Assembly (NCBI GenBank): GCA_013214885.1
Contig: JABSRS010000139.1
Location: forward strand, 1 to 8,125
Direction: 5' to 3'
DNA: 8,125 nt
Origin: Gammaproteobacteria bacterium
GTDB taxonomy: Bacteria; Pseudomonadota; Gammaproteobacteria; Enterobacterales; Psychrobiaceae
Shown: positions 1 to 7,669 of the stretch, in pieces
Numbering within the stretch: the first letter of the stretch is position 1
How the letters are laid out: every line of letters begins with the position of its first letter
The notes under the pieces: model-generated
What the model was told of the DNA's origin: nothing
Databases searched by the model: none
What the model saw: only the letters and a program-made list of their open reading frames with translations
Position numbers and translations under genes: made by a program

Positions 1-1363
1 CAATGAGTATGTGGTTTTGAACGATGGCTTCTCTTAGTGGTAGCGAGCTTATTTTATTTTGCAGTGCTATTATTCTTTGTTCAATGACAGGGCTGTGTTG
101 TTGCTGAGCGATTGGTTGCGATAAGGTGTTAACACTGTTAAAACCAATACGTTTGATATCTTCTAATGTTGAATAGTCTTCCCCTAACTGGTCGAAATTG
201 ATCCCAACCCCCAAATCTTGGATTGCTTCAAGTTCTGCGATAGTTACATCTGGATTGTTGAGGATTGCTTGCTCTGTGACTTCTTGCAGTAACCGTTGAG
301 GCTTGAGCTGGTAGGTTGTTAATATTTTGTTTACCAAAGTAGATAGTCCTGGTTTCACCACTTGGTCAAAGTAATTGGCTCGTAAGATGGTTTCTAGTTT
401 TTTGCCTAAAACTTCTTGCTCGGTAAAACCGGTGATCTTCTCAAAAGCCATGTTGATTTTTAAAATATAATTGTCGACATCAAACACGGCAATTGCTTCA
501 ACGGTATGCTGAAAGATGTTGGCCGATAACTGTAATTGCTGCTCGGTTTTCTTTAGGCTGGTGACATCCCGTACTGTACTAATCATCCTAACCGCTTTAT
601 TTTCTTCATCCCTGATGACTTTACCTTGTTTTTTTAGTCATTAAGCATTGATTGACTACGTAATTTGAGAAAATAGTCGCGGTCAGTTGAAGCAAATAAA
701 TGCTCTATCAATAAGGACTTTAATTGCACTATGGTGGCATCGAAAAGTAAACTGGCACTCTTATTCGCTGCTATTATTTCGCCTTGATTGTTAAAAGCAA
801 TACTGGCTAGGGGAGCGTTATAAAATAATTCGTTTATTTCTTCATATTTTAAACTGAGAATTTGATGGCGACGATCAGTGCGGTGGCAAATAGCAAGAAT
901 AAAACACTATATCCAATGAGCAATAAAATAAAAAAATATCCAAATGAGATATATTGCATCGTTGATTCAATCTGCGAGTTGGCATCAGAACTCGAGTCTG
1001 ACAATCGTAAATTTGTTGCAGGGCGTTATCGTCTACTTTTTATTTATCAATCACTTGCTGAGCGCTGGAGGTGTGTAATTCAATTTTTGCTCCCTGAACT
1101 GTATCTTGTTCTTCAATATAGGCTTTAAAACTCGACTTAATGCCTAACTCACCGAAACTTTGTTTTATTTGGATTGTTAGTGATGTTTTCTGGCTCGCCT
1201 TACCATTGAGTTTATTCCATAAGGTTTGGCTGTAACCAACTCTAGTGGTTAACTCTCTGCCATATAAAATTAATGCAATCGAGAAACACAATGTGACAAT
1301 GATAATAATTAATGACTTGGTACTTCTGATTAACGTAGATAGATTTAAATTATTCATATACAT
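1..1363 (-). pseudogene. Decayed membrane PAS-EAL c-di-GMP signalling gene (partial at left edge)
   Basis: No single frame is open, but pieces in successive minus-strand frames read as one protein. From the ATG at 1363 come 107 codons: a membrane helix (residues ~16-35, KSLIIIIVTLCFSIALILYG), then a probable periplasmic segment, ending at a TAA (1040-1042). In-frame reading resumes beyond it (KVDDNALQQIYD) to about 1004. A second frame (~1003-849) gives a second helix (FILLLIGYSVLFLLFATALI). A third frame (~880-634) gives most of a PAS domain (ELFYNAPLASIAFNNQGEII). The last frame (~634 to 1) gives the PAS end (RMISTVRDVTSLKKTE), a second PAS start (IFQHTVEAIAVFD, ITGFTEQEVLGKKLE) and, from about 355, EAL-like sequence (QEVTEQAILNNPD, LGVGINFDQLGEDYST). 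No GGDEF or first half of EAL is present. DDFG is DQLG and the KID lysine/aspartate motif is gone, so phosphodiesterase activity is not expected. The ancestor was probably a two-helix membrane PAS-(GGDEF)-EAL protein; the GGDEF is inferred from the usual family architecture. Sequencing error could explain some frameshifts but not the missing domains. Confidence 0.8.
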
Positions 1364-1427
1364 CCATGTATTTATTTAAATCGCGAGTTTGTTAAGTGCT
1401 TATCTATCCTGAGTGACACTTGTTATA

Positions 1428-1448
1428 TATAAAGTTACTAACTTTATA
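1428..1448. repeat. Perfect 9-bp inverted repeat with 3-nt loop
   Basis: The arms TATAAAGTT (1428-1436) and AACTTTATA (1440-1448) pair fully around ACT. It lies just after the stop of the 1491-residue sensor gene and about 65 bases upstream of the decayed gene's start. The stem is nearly all A/T and no T-run follows on the minus strand, so it is a poor intrinsic terminator. A regulator-binding palindrome is as likely. The function is unknown. Confidence 0.5.
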
Positions 1449-1452
1449 ATGA

Positions 1453-4400
1453 TCATGCAACTGATTCTTGTCTTAATAAGCTGAGTGTTTTCTCAAAAGG
1501 TACGGCTTTCGAAATTAAAAAACCTTGGATCCGATGACAACCATTGGCTTGTAAAAATGCTAATTGTTCTGTCGTTTCAACGCCCTCAGCAATACAATAA
1601 ATATTCAAACTTTCAGCTAATGATATAATGGTTTTTATGATTGATTCATTTACATTATCTTTACCGATGTCTCGGACGAAAGACAGGTCAATTTTAATCG
1701 CCTTGATCGGAAACTGTTTAATATAGGTTAGGGAAGAATAACCCGTGCCAAAATCATCCAAGAATAACTCAAAACCAATGTCATTGAGCTCAGTCAAACA
1801 AGCGAGGGCTTTGCTTTTATCTGCCATTAAAATGCTTTCAGTTATCTCCAGGCGAATAATGTTGGTCGGTAAGTTATGTTTGAGCAATAACCCGACTAAA
1901 TGTTTGACTAAACCAGGCTGTAAAATATGAATGGCGGACAAATTAATTGATAAATATGGTTGGCTGAGGGTGTTTTTCCACTGTTTAATATCGAGCAATG
2001 CTTGCTCCATCGCAATTTCAGTTATTTTTGATATTAGTCCAATGTCTTCTGCCACCGGAATAAACTCCGCTGGCGAAATGAAACCATCGTCAGTGGGCCA
2101 GCGTAGCAAGAGTTCAAAACCAACTATTTTGCTGTTTTGAGGATCATAAATTGGCTGATAATGATTGACTAATTCACGGTTATCACAGGCATATTTTAAT
2201 TTTTGCTCAAGATGATGACGTTGTCGTGAGTCTTGATCCATTTTTTTGGTGAACAGTTCAAATCGATTGCGTCCAGATTTTTTTGCCTCAAACATCGCTA
2301 AATCGGCATTACGAATCAAATCGGCTGCTGAACTGGCATCTTCAGGATAAATGGCAATACCGATGCTTGAAGATATATTGATCTGATGCTGCTCAATCAA
2401 CACCGGTTCAGCCAATTTTTTATTGAGCCGCTGTGCAATACAGATTAAATCATCAACCTGCTGGAATGAATTGATTAAAATAATAAACTCATCGCCACTT
2501 TGACGTGCGACACAATCATCTGACTTGATGTTTGCGCGTAACCGCTCTGCAATGTGTTGGAGTAACTTGTCCCCAATACTATGACCTAGTGAGTCATTAA
2601 CTTGTTTAAACCGATCTAAATCAATAAAAAATAGCGCAATACTATTTTTATGATGATTTGAATTGATAATGGCTTGTTCTATTTTTGTCAGCATTAAGGC
2701 CCGATTAGGCAGTTTGGTTAAGTGGTCGAAATTCGCTAAATATTGCAGTTTTTTCTCCGCAATTTTTTGCTCAGTTATATCTGAAACAATTAACACAAAA
2801 TGCTCAACATTTTTGCTCATTGCGTTCGATGAATCAGCAATGGTATTAACACTTATTCTGACGGGGTGCTTGCCACGAGTAGGCGTGGTTAACGTTTCCT
2901 CACCATGCCAGCTTTGATCGACCTCTAAACTATTGAATAACTGAATATATTGTTTTAACTTCTTTGAGCCAATTTGTTTGGCCAATCGACTCAGAGTGAC
3001 TGAAGTGCTTGAGCCATCATCATCAAACTCATCATAAAAAGCCTTGTTTGCTGAGACTGGTTTTTTATCTTGATCAAGGATCAGCACCCAATCTTTAATT
3101 TGACTAAATGCCTCGCCAAAAAGTTGTGCCTTAATTTCAGTCGCTTTGGCCTTTGTGATGTTGGTATACGTCCCCGTTAGGCGACTAGGTTTACCGTGAA
3201 TATCTCGACTGGCCACTCGCCCGACATCTCGATACCACACCCAGCTGCCATCAATTGCGCGCATTCGATAGGTGACATCCCAACTATCATTGGTACCGTC
3301 AACAAAATTTAACCAGATAGGGCGAAGTCGATTGAGATCATCTTGATGGATTAATTCGGTATGTTCACTGTAGCCGGTGCAATGTGATTTTGCGCTGTGA
3401 TAGCCTAAATCTTGGGTAAGTCGTTTTTGATACAACCGATTCTTTAGTATGTGGTAATCCCAAATAGCACTACCACTACCTCTTAAAGCCAAAGACATTT
3501 GTTCTTGCGACTCAAGTACCTCTTGGTGTGCGTTCAGTAACAGGACTCTTTGGTGACGACGTCGATTCGAAATTATCCATACCAGCACCAGCAACACCAA
3601 GAAATAAGCTAACTTGGCACTCGGTGTTAACCAGGGGGCGTTATTGATGTTAAATCTAACCAGTGTTGGAGGACTGACTAAGCCCGAATGGGCACTTTGC
3701 GCGGTAATCGCTAGCTGGTAATCACCAGGAGGCAGCTGTGATAGCGTGATGCTGTTTGCTTGAATATCCTTATATTGGAGTGCTTGCTCACCACTTAAGC
3801 TGATGTTGTAACGGGTCTTTCGTTGTTGATTAAATTCTAATGTCGAATATTCAAAGGTTAACCCGATTTCGTCATGCTTGAAATTGAGTACTTTCCCTGT
3901 ATGTTTAAAAGTTCGATTGGGAGACATCACAGAGATATTAGTTATCTGCACCCGATAAGGTTTAGTATTATCAACCGAATTGATCAGTTCAGTCGGGTTA
4001 AAAAGTGTCACGCCACGAGTTGAACCGTATATTAGTCGGCCGTCGGAGAGTTTATATGTCGCATTAGAATTAAACTCATTAGCCGAAATACCATCGGATA
4101 CTTCATATTGAGTTAAATTAAAGGTAGCGAGGTTTAACTGGTACAAACCAGACTGCGAGCTAAACCACAGGGTGTCATTTTGCTCGAGATTAACATTGTA
4201 AACATAATTACTGGCTAGACCCGACGTTAAGTCAAAGCGGTGTTTGACTGCTAATGTCGTAAAATCAAGACCTATTAGCCCTTCGCTTGCGGTAGCCAGC
4301 CACAAAATGTTTCTTTTCTCATCCAGTGCCCAGCTGTCGGTATAACTGAACATTTTCTGTTGTTGGTTAATGGCTTGATAAATAACCTTAACACTCTGAT

Positions 4401-5928
4401 CTTGCGTATTATATGAAACTAACCGACCAAAAGTTGATAATAAAATAGTATCTTGATAGCCGGGAAGCTGGGGTAATAGATGGCCAGATAGCGCAGAGTC
4501 AGTTTGTTGGTCAAGCTTGGCTAATGAGGTTAGCACTCCTGTTTCTATGTTCAGCAGATAATGACCCGACGTATTAAATATGGCGAACACACCACTGCCA
4601 ATAAAGTTTATCGAGTTATCGCTACGCGCCATAAGCTCTTGATGTTGATTGGGGATTTCTGGCGTCGTTAACTCACCTGTATTTTTATCAAATAAACGCA
4701 ATCCTAATGCGGTGGATAACCATAGATGATCGTTATCTTGAGGAAAAATATCATAAATATAGCTTTCTTGATAAGGATTCTTATTACTGGTGTTAACGAT
4801 AAATTGTTGTATTTTTGAGTTGGAGAGGTCAAGTTTGTTGAGTCCGTTATTGGTACCAATCCACACGATATCATTGTTATCTTGGTAAATTGACCAAATG
4901 TGGTCGTGGCTTAAGCCACTGGCTTGATTGGCCGTGAAATTGGTAAAAAGCTCGGTTCGAGGCGACCAAACCAGCACACCCTGAGAAGATGAAGCCAACC
5001 ACAGATTACCGGACTTATCTTTTAAAATATCGTTGATGTTGTTGTCACTGATTTGATATTTAGAATCACTAAATTTTAAGGTCGGTTCAACTTCAAAGGT
5101 CCTAGCATTGGCTTTAAAAAGACCTTGTGAGGTAGCTATAAAATAATCGGAGCCAATTTTTTCAATATCCAAAATATTGAGCGAGCTAATGAGCATTGTT
5201 GTGGTAGGCATCTCATGGCCGAGTGAAATACTGTAAAGTCCGTCAACGGTGCCAACCAGCAAAATATCATCAGAGTGTCGATGTAATAATTTAGTATTAT
5301 CACTGTGCAAGTTTCGTTGATCGCTCGGTCGGTGTTCAATAAAGGATATTGCGCTGGTTTGGCTGTTTGCGACATAAAGCCCGATCGAAGTGGCGACATA
5401 TATTAAATCATCTATCACCAAAATATCGCGGATCAAAGATTGGTCAATAGTTAGCTTAATTGTTGCCAAAACTTTATGTTGATTAATATCGATGTGCACT
5501 AATGTATCGGTTGTCCCAAGCCATAGGCTATTGGTCGCAGTAAGCGCAATGGTGTAAATAGGTTGATTGCTTGGACTTATAGCTTTGACATGAGTGACTT
5601 GATGGGTACTTGGATTGATTTTAAACAGACCAGCACCATAGGTGCTCGCCCAAATATAACCTTGCTGATCAATAACTAAAGTTAAAATGTGCTCTTGGCT
5701 GAGGATGTTATCGGGATCAGTAAAGCTTTTTACTTGATAACCATCATAAATATTTAGCCCCATTTGAGTTCCGATCCAGATAAATCCTTTATTATCTTGT
5801 ACCGTCCTGGTCACAAAGCCTTGTGATAATCCTTCATCTGGTGATATTCGTTGCAGTTGATGATATTGCTCACCCGCGTGTACCGTGTGCGCAACGAAGA
5901 GTATGTAACAGCATAAAAGGAACCGCAT
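1453..5928 (-). CDS. Periplasmic beta-propeller/Y_Y_Y sensor with PAS-PAS-GGDEF-EAL output (c-di-GMP turnover)
   Basis: This 1491-residue inner-membrane sensor should couple an external signal to c-di-GMP level. A signal peptide (1-18, ending VHA) leads into propeller repeats (~25-650) with the Reg_prop pattern of WIGT/WLAS/WLST motifs, e.g. FIWIGTQMGLNIYDG at 49-63, NLWLASSSQGVLVW at 308-321 and IVWIGTNNGLNKLD at 354-367; the length suits two propellers. A Y_Y_Y-type beta domain follows (~685-762), then one membrane helix (~772-788), PAS1 (~812-925), PAS2 (~935-1053), GGDEF (~1061-1226) and EAL (~1236-1484). The GGDEF motif is SGDEF (1144-1148). Four residues that would hold the inhibitory RxxD site read KSDD, so product inhibition is probably absent. 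EAL residues look complete: ELLLR (1272-1276), NLSA, EITES (1361-1365), DDFGTGYSSL (1391-1400), KID (1412-1414), AEGVET and QGF. Phosphodiesterase activity is therefore the safer guess; cyclase activity is possible. The ATG at 5928 is preceded by GGGG at a suitable distance. The propeller/Y_Y_Y front end is best known from hybrid histidine kinases, but no kinase or receiver domain is visible here. The ligand is unknown. Confidence 0.93.
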   Translation of the reverse strand: MRFLLCCYILFVAHTVHAGEQYHQLQRISPDEGLSQGFVTRTVQDNKGFIWIGTQMGLNIYDGYQVKSFTDPDNILSQEHILTLVIDQQGYIWASTYGAGLFKINPSTHQVTHVKAISPSNQPIYTIALTATNSLWLGTTDTLVHIDINQHKVLATIKLTIDQSLIRDILVIDDLIYVATSIGLYVANSQTSAISFIEHRPSDQRNLHSDNTKLLHRHSDDILLVGTVDGLYSISLGHEMPTTTMLISSLNILDIEKIGSDYFIATSQGLFKANARTFEVEPTLKFSDSKYQISDNNINDILKDKSGNLWLASSSQGVLVWSPRTELFTNFTANQASGLSHDHIWSIYQDNNDIVWIGTNNGLNKLDLSNSKIQQFIVNTSNKNPYQESYIYDIFPQDNDHLWLSTALGLRLFDKNTGELTTPEIPNQHQELMARSDNSINFIGSGVFAIFNTSGHYLLNIETGVLTSLAKLDQQTDSALSGHLLPQLPGYQDTILLSTFGRLVSYNTQDQSVKVIYQAINQQQKMFSYTDSWALDEKRNILWLATASEGLIGLDFTTLAVKHRFDLTSGLASNYVYNVNLEQNDTLWFSSQSGLYQLNLATFNLTQYEVSDGISANEFNSNATYKLSDGRLIYGSTRGVTLFNPTELINSVDNTKPYRVQITNISVMSPNRTFKHTGKVLNFKHDEIGLTFEYSTLEFNQQRKTRYNISLSGEQALQYKDIQANSITLSQLPPGDYQLAITAQSAHSGLVSPPTLVRFNINNAPWLTPSAKLAYFLVLLVLVWIISNRRRHQRVLLLNAHQEVLESQEQMSLALRGSGSAIWDYHILKNRLYQKRLTQDLGYHSAKSHCTGYSEHTELIHQDDLNRLRPIWLNFVDGTNDSWDVTYRMRAIDGSWVWYRDVGRVASRDIHGKPSRLTGTYTNITKAKATEIKAQLFGEAFSQIKDWVLILDQDKKPVSANKAFYDEFDDDGSSTSVTLSRLAKQIGSKKLKQYIQLFNSLEVDQSWHGEETLTTPTRGKHPVRISVNTIADSSNAMSKNVEHFVLIVSDITEQKIAEKKLQYLANFDHLTKLPNRALMLTKIEQAIINSNHHKNSIALFFIDLDRFKQVNDSLGHSIGDKLLQHIAERLRANIKSDDCVARQSGDEFIILINSFQQVDDLICIAQRLNKKLAEPVLIEQHQINISSSIGIAIYPEDASSAADLIRNADLAMFEAKKSGRNRFELFTKKMDQDSRQRHHLEQKLKYACDNRELVNHYQPIYDPQNSKIVGFELLLRWPTDDGFISPAEFIPVAEDIGLISKITEIAMEQALLDIKQWKNTLSQPYLSINLSAIHILQPGLVKHLVGLLLKHNLPTNIIRLEITESILMADKSKALACLTELNDIGFELFLDDFGTGYSSLTYIKQFPIKAIKIDLSFVRDIGKDNVNESIIKTIISLAESLNIYCIAEGVETTEQLAFLQANGCHRIQGFLISKAVPFEKTLSLLRQESVA

Positions 5929-5985
5929 CGTTTAACCCCAAATTTTGATTAGCTTATTATTATTTCAAATATCTTTTAACATTTA

Positions 5986-6007
5986 TTTAACTCCGCCGGT
6001 AGTTAAA
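5986..6007 (-). terminator. Hairpin after mltF, weak terminator or operator
   Basis: Read on the minus strand, TTTAACT and AGTTAAA form a 7-bp stem, extended by CC/GG after a bulged A, with a GGC loop. It begins about 22 bases past the mltF stop, where a terminator would be expected. No T-run follows on the minus strand, so intrinsic termination is uncertain. It also sits in the leader or promoter region of the sensor gene (start 5928) and could be an operator. Confidence 0.3.
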
Positions 6008-6029
6008 TGCTACAAAACATCAAATAACA

Positions 6030-7487
6030 CTAGTTTAGTTGTAGTTCAATCGCACTTTGGGGGATAGGGTGTGGCACTGAGTCTTCAGCAGCTGCTAACT
6101 CAAGGATCTTTGGGCTAAGGACTGAGCGAAGGGACAACGACTCGAGTGTCTGATAGTAGCGCCTGATGCTATCAACATAATGAATGGCTTCACGTCCTCT
6201 GGCAAAGCCATGACGGGTTTTTTTATAGTATTTACTTTTTTCTAACAGTGGCAGGATTTGTTTAATACTGGCCCAGCTATTAGGGTTTTTATTCATTTTC
6301 TTTGCTAATTTTCGGGCATCCATCAAGTGGCCAAATCCAAGATTATACGCGGCAAGAGCAAACCAAAACTGTTGATCTTTGGCGATAGTCTCGGGCAGTC
6401 GGTCGAGCAGCTGACGTAAATAAAGCGCACCACCTCGAATACTTTGCTCAGGATTTAAGCGGCTGGTTACGCCGACTTGTTTGGCGGTGGGTAAAGTCAG
6501 CATCATCATGCCTCTGACACCCGTTGGCGATTTAGCGCGAGGATCCCAGTGAGATTCTTGATATGAGGTGGCGGCAAGCTGCAGCCATGATAAATTACCA
6601 GCGTACTGCTCAAACAATAATTGATACTTAGGTAAGGTCTTTGAAACGGCTTTAATAAAAGCTCTGGTGTCGACATAGTCAAAGCGTTGAACATGGCCAA
6701 AATATTTTTCTTCTAGCTGAACCATTAAACCATCACTTTGGATCTGACCAAAAAAATCAATGATTTCGCCATACAGTGAATCGTCGGTATTATTACTAAT
6801 AACCCATGCAATGGGTTGGGGCTTACTTAGTGTCATCGCCAAACTAATATCAGGATAGCGCCGACGGTTGCGCGCTAACACCGTCGAATCTACGACGGTG
6901 TAATCAATTTTCTCATCAATTAACATTTTTAGTAATTGGTCAGGATCGTACAAGGTGGTGGTATGCCAATTGAGTTGAGGATGTTCTAGCTTAAGTTTTT
7001 TTAAGGTTTCAAGGTGACTACTGCCATCAATAACGGTTAAATTCCCCGTTAAATCGGCTATTTCTCGGGGCCGTTTCTTGCCTTGCTTATATACCAGTTG
7101 TTGGGTGACATGGTAATAAGGCGGGCCAAAGCGCATTTTGGCTAGGCGTTGGTCGGTGACTGATAATCCAGTGGCTAGAATATCGACTTGTTTATTTTCA
7201 AGCATCAAAAAAAGACTTGGCAAGTCCGAGCTAGCAACCACTTCTAATTCGACCCCTAATCTTTGGGCAAATAGATTAGCGAGCTCCTGCTCAATCGCAC
7301 TCGAGGTAATATCGGAACTGAAATAACTAGCAGGTCCATATAAGGTGCCTACGGTGATAGTTTTACGTTGTTTTATTTGTTCAAAATGAGATTTAGGTTC
7401 CGATTCTTGGCAGCCAATAAGCATTAGCAGCAATATAGTTACCACGGCAACACGGCCAACAAGATTGTTTGAATTATGGGCTAACAA
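6030..7487 (-). CDS. mltF: Membrane-bound lytic murein transglycosylase F
   Basis: This 485-residue outer-membrane lipoprotein should cleave peptidoglycan between MurNAc and GlcNAc, leaving 1,6-anhydro ends. A lipoprotein signal (VVTILLLMLIGC, lipidated Cys26) is followed by an ABC-transporter-like solute-binding domain (SBP_bac_3, ~42-265; KTITVGTLYGP, VDILATGLSVTDQR), the regulatory module typical of MltF. The C-terminal SLT domain (~290-445) has the catalytic Glu311 in SYQESHWDP, then SPTGVRGMMMLTLPTA and AAYNLGFGHLMDARKLAKK, all family hallmarks. The length is close to the usual ~480-520 residues. The start is TTG at 7487: GGAG lies 7 bases upstream, and any later ATG would fall inside the lipoprotein signal. 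The gene diverges from purL, the standard gammaproteobacterial arrangement. The next gene on the same strand starts 101 bases downstream, so co-transcription is possible but not shown. Nothing looks broken. Confidence 0.96.
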   Translation of the reverse strand: MLAHNSNNLVGRVAVVTILLLMLIGCQESEPKSHFEQIKQRKTITVGTLYGPASYFSSDITSSAIEQELANLFAQRLGVELEVVASSDLPSLFLMLENKQVDILATGLSVTDQRLAKMRFGPPYYHVTQQLVYKQGKKRPREIADLTGNLTVIDGSSHLETLKKLKLEHPQLNWHTTTLYDPDQLLKMLIDEKIDYTVVDSTVLARNRRRYPDISLAMTLSKPQPIAWVISNNTDDSLYGEIIDFFGQIQSDGLMVQLEEKYFGHVQRFDYVDTRAFIKAVSKTLPKYQLLFEQYAGNLSWLQLAATSYQESHWDPRAKSPTGVRGMMMLTLPTAKQVGVTSRLNPEQSIRGGALYLRQLLDRLPETIAKDQQFWFALAAYNLGFGHLMDARKLAKKMNKNPNSWASIKQILPLLEKSKYYKKTRHGFARGREAIHYVDSIRRYYQTLESLSLRSVLSPKILELAAAEDSVPHPIPQSAIELQLN

Positions 7488-7494
7488 TTTAAGG

Positions 7495-7498
7495 CTCC
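7495..7498 (-). promoter_or_regulatory. Ribosome binding site fixing the TTG start of mltF
   Basis: GGAG on the minus strand is followed by CCTTAAA and then TTG. The strong Shine-Dalgarno match at good spacing supports the TTG at 7487. No in-frame ATG occurs before residue 22, inside the lipoprotein signal. Confidence 0.65.
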
Positions 7499-7506
7499 AG
7501 TGGGAT

Positions 7507-7535
7507 GTGATAGTTATCAGTCTATCTCAGATCAA
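7507..7535 (-). promoter_or_regulatory. Candidate sigma70 promoter of mltF
   Basis: On the minus strand, TTGATC (7535-7530) and TATCAC (7512-7507) are separated by 17 bases. Each matches consensus at 4 of 6 positions. Transcription would start near 7500, giving a very short leader that still holds the GGAG. A small palindrome, TGATA-GT-TATCA on the plus strand (7508-7519), overlaps the -10 and could be an operator. The evidence is only the motif match. Confidence 0.35.
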
Positions 7536-7555
7536 TGTCTTACACACTATTGTTT

Positions 7556-7584
7556 AAAAAAAATTACAAAACAGCAAAAAAAAA
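7556..7584. promoter_or_regulatory. Three helically phased A-tracts (probable bend / UP-like element)
   Basis: A-runs of 8 (7556-7563), 4 (7568-7571) and 9 (7576-7584) bases are centred about 10 bases apart, one helical turn. Phased A-tracts bend DNA and, when placed upstream of a -35, can act like UP elements. The last run ends 12 bases before the proposed purL -35. The tracts are seen directly; the role is inferred. Confidence 0.45.
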
Positions 7585-7595
7585 CTTACTAATAG

Positions 7596-7624
7596 TTAAA
7601 TTTGTGATCTATTTCACTTATAAT
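7596..7624 (+). promoter_or_regulatory. Candidate sigma70 promoter of purL
   Basis: A perfect -10, TATAAT (7619-7624), has a weak -35, TTAAAT (7596-7601), at 17-base spacing. The start would be near 7631, giving a leader of about 39 bases. The strong -10 with a poor -35 suits a promoter assisted by upstream A-rich DNA. I saw no PurR-box-like sequence in the region. Confidence 0.55.
7603..7618. promoter_or_regulatory. CRP-like binding site between -35 and -10 of purL
   Basis: The sequence TGTGATCTATTTCACT matches the CRP consensus TGTGA-N6-TCACA in 9 of the 10 half-site bases and has A/T-rich flanks. It fills the purL promoter spacer and abuts the -10, so bound CRP would be expected to block purL. 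It is about 70 bases upstream of the proposed mltF -35, a less typical but possible activating position. CRP family recognition is established; binding here is inferred. Confidence 0.45.
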
Positions 7625-7669
7625 GGCGCGGAATTTTAGCCCATCTACTTAAAATTGGTGACTTAATCT

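Noticed and set aside
634..1042. Programmed frameshifting to rescue the broken gene
   Set aside because: Three separate shifts plus an in-frame TAA and a missing domain are not what programmed recoding looks like. The A7 run at about 628-634 is slippery, but the stop next to it still blocks the frame.
862..1128. Plus-strand reading frame of 88 codons
   Set aside because: It is antisense to the decayed gene, whose minus-strand pieces give recognisable helices and PAS sequence; its product resembles nothing and has no ribosome site.
1428..1448. Palindrome as a rho-independent terminator
   Set aside because: The stem has almost no G/C and no T-run follows on the relevant strand.
1745..2917. 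Several short plus-strand frames
   Set aside because: They lie opposite the EAL and GGDEF coding sequence of the large sensor, whose frame is clearly real.
5136..5399. Minus-strand frame of 87 codons in another frame of the sensor gene
   Set aside because: It is fully contained in the propeller-coding region and has no family features.
1453..5928. Sensor gene as a hybrid two-component histidine kinase
   Set aside because: No H-box, HATPase or receiver domain is present; the C-terminus is clearly GGDEF-EAL.
6506..7326. Short frames on both strands inside mltF
   Set aside because: They are shadows of the intact mltF frame.
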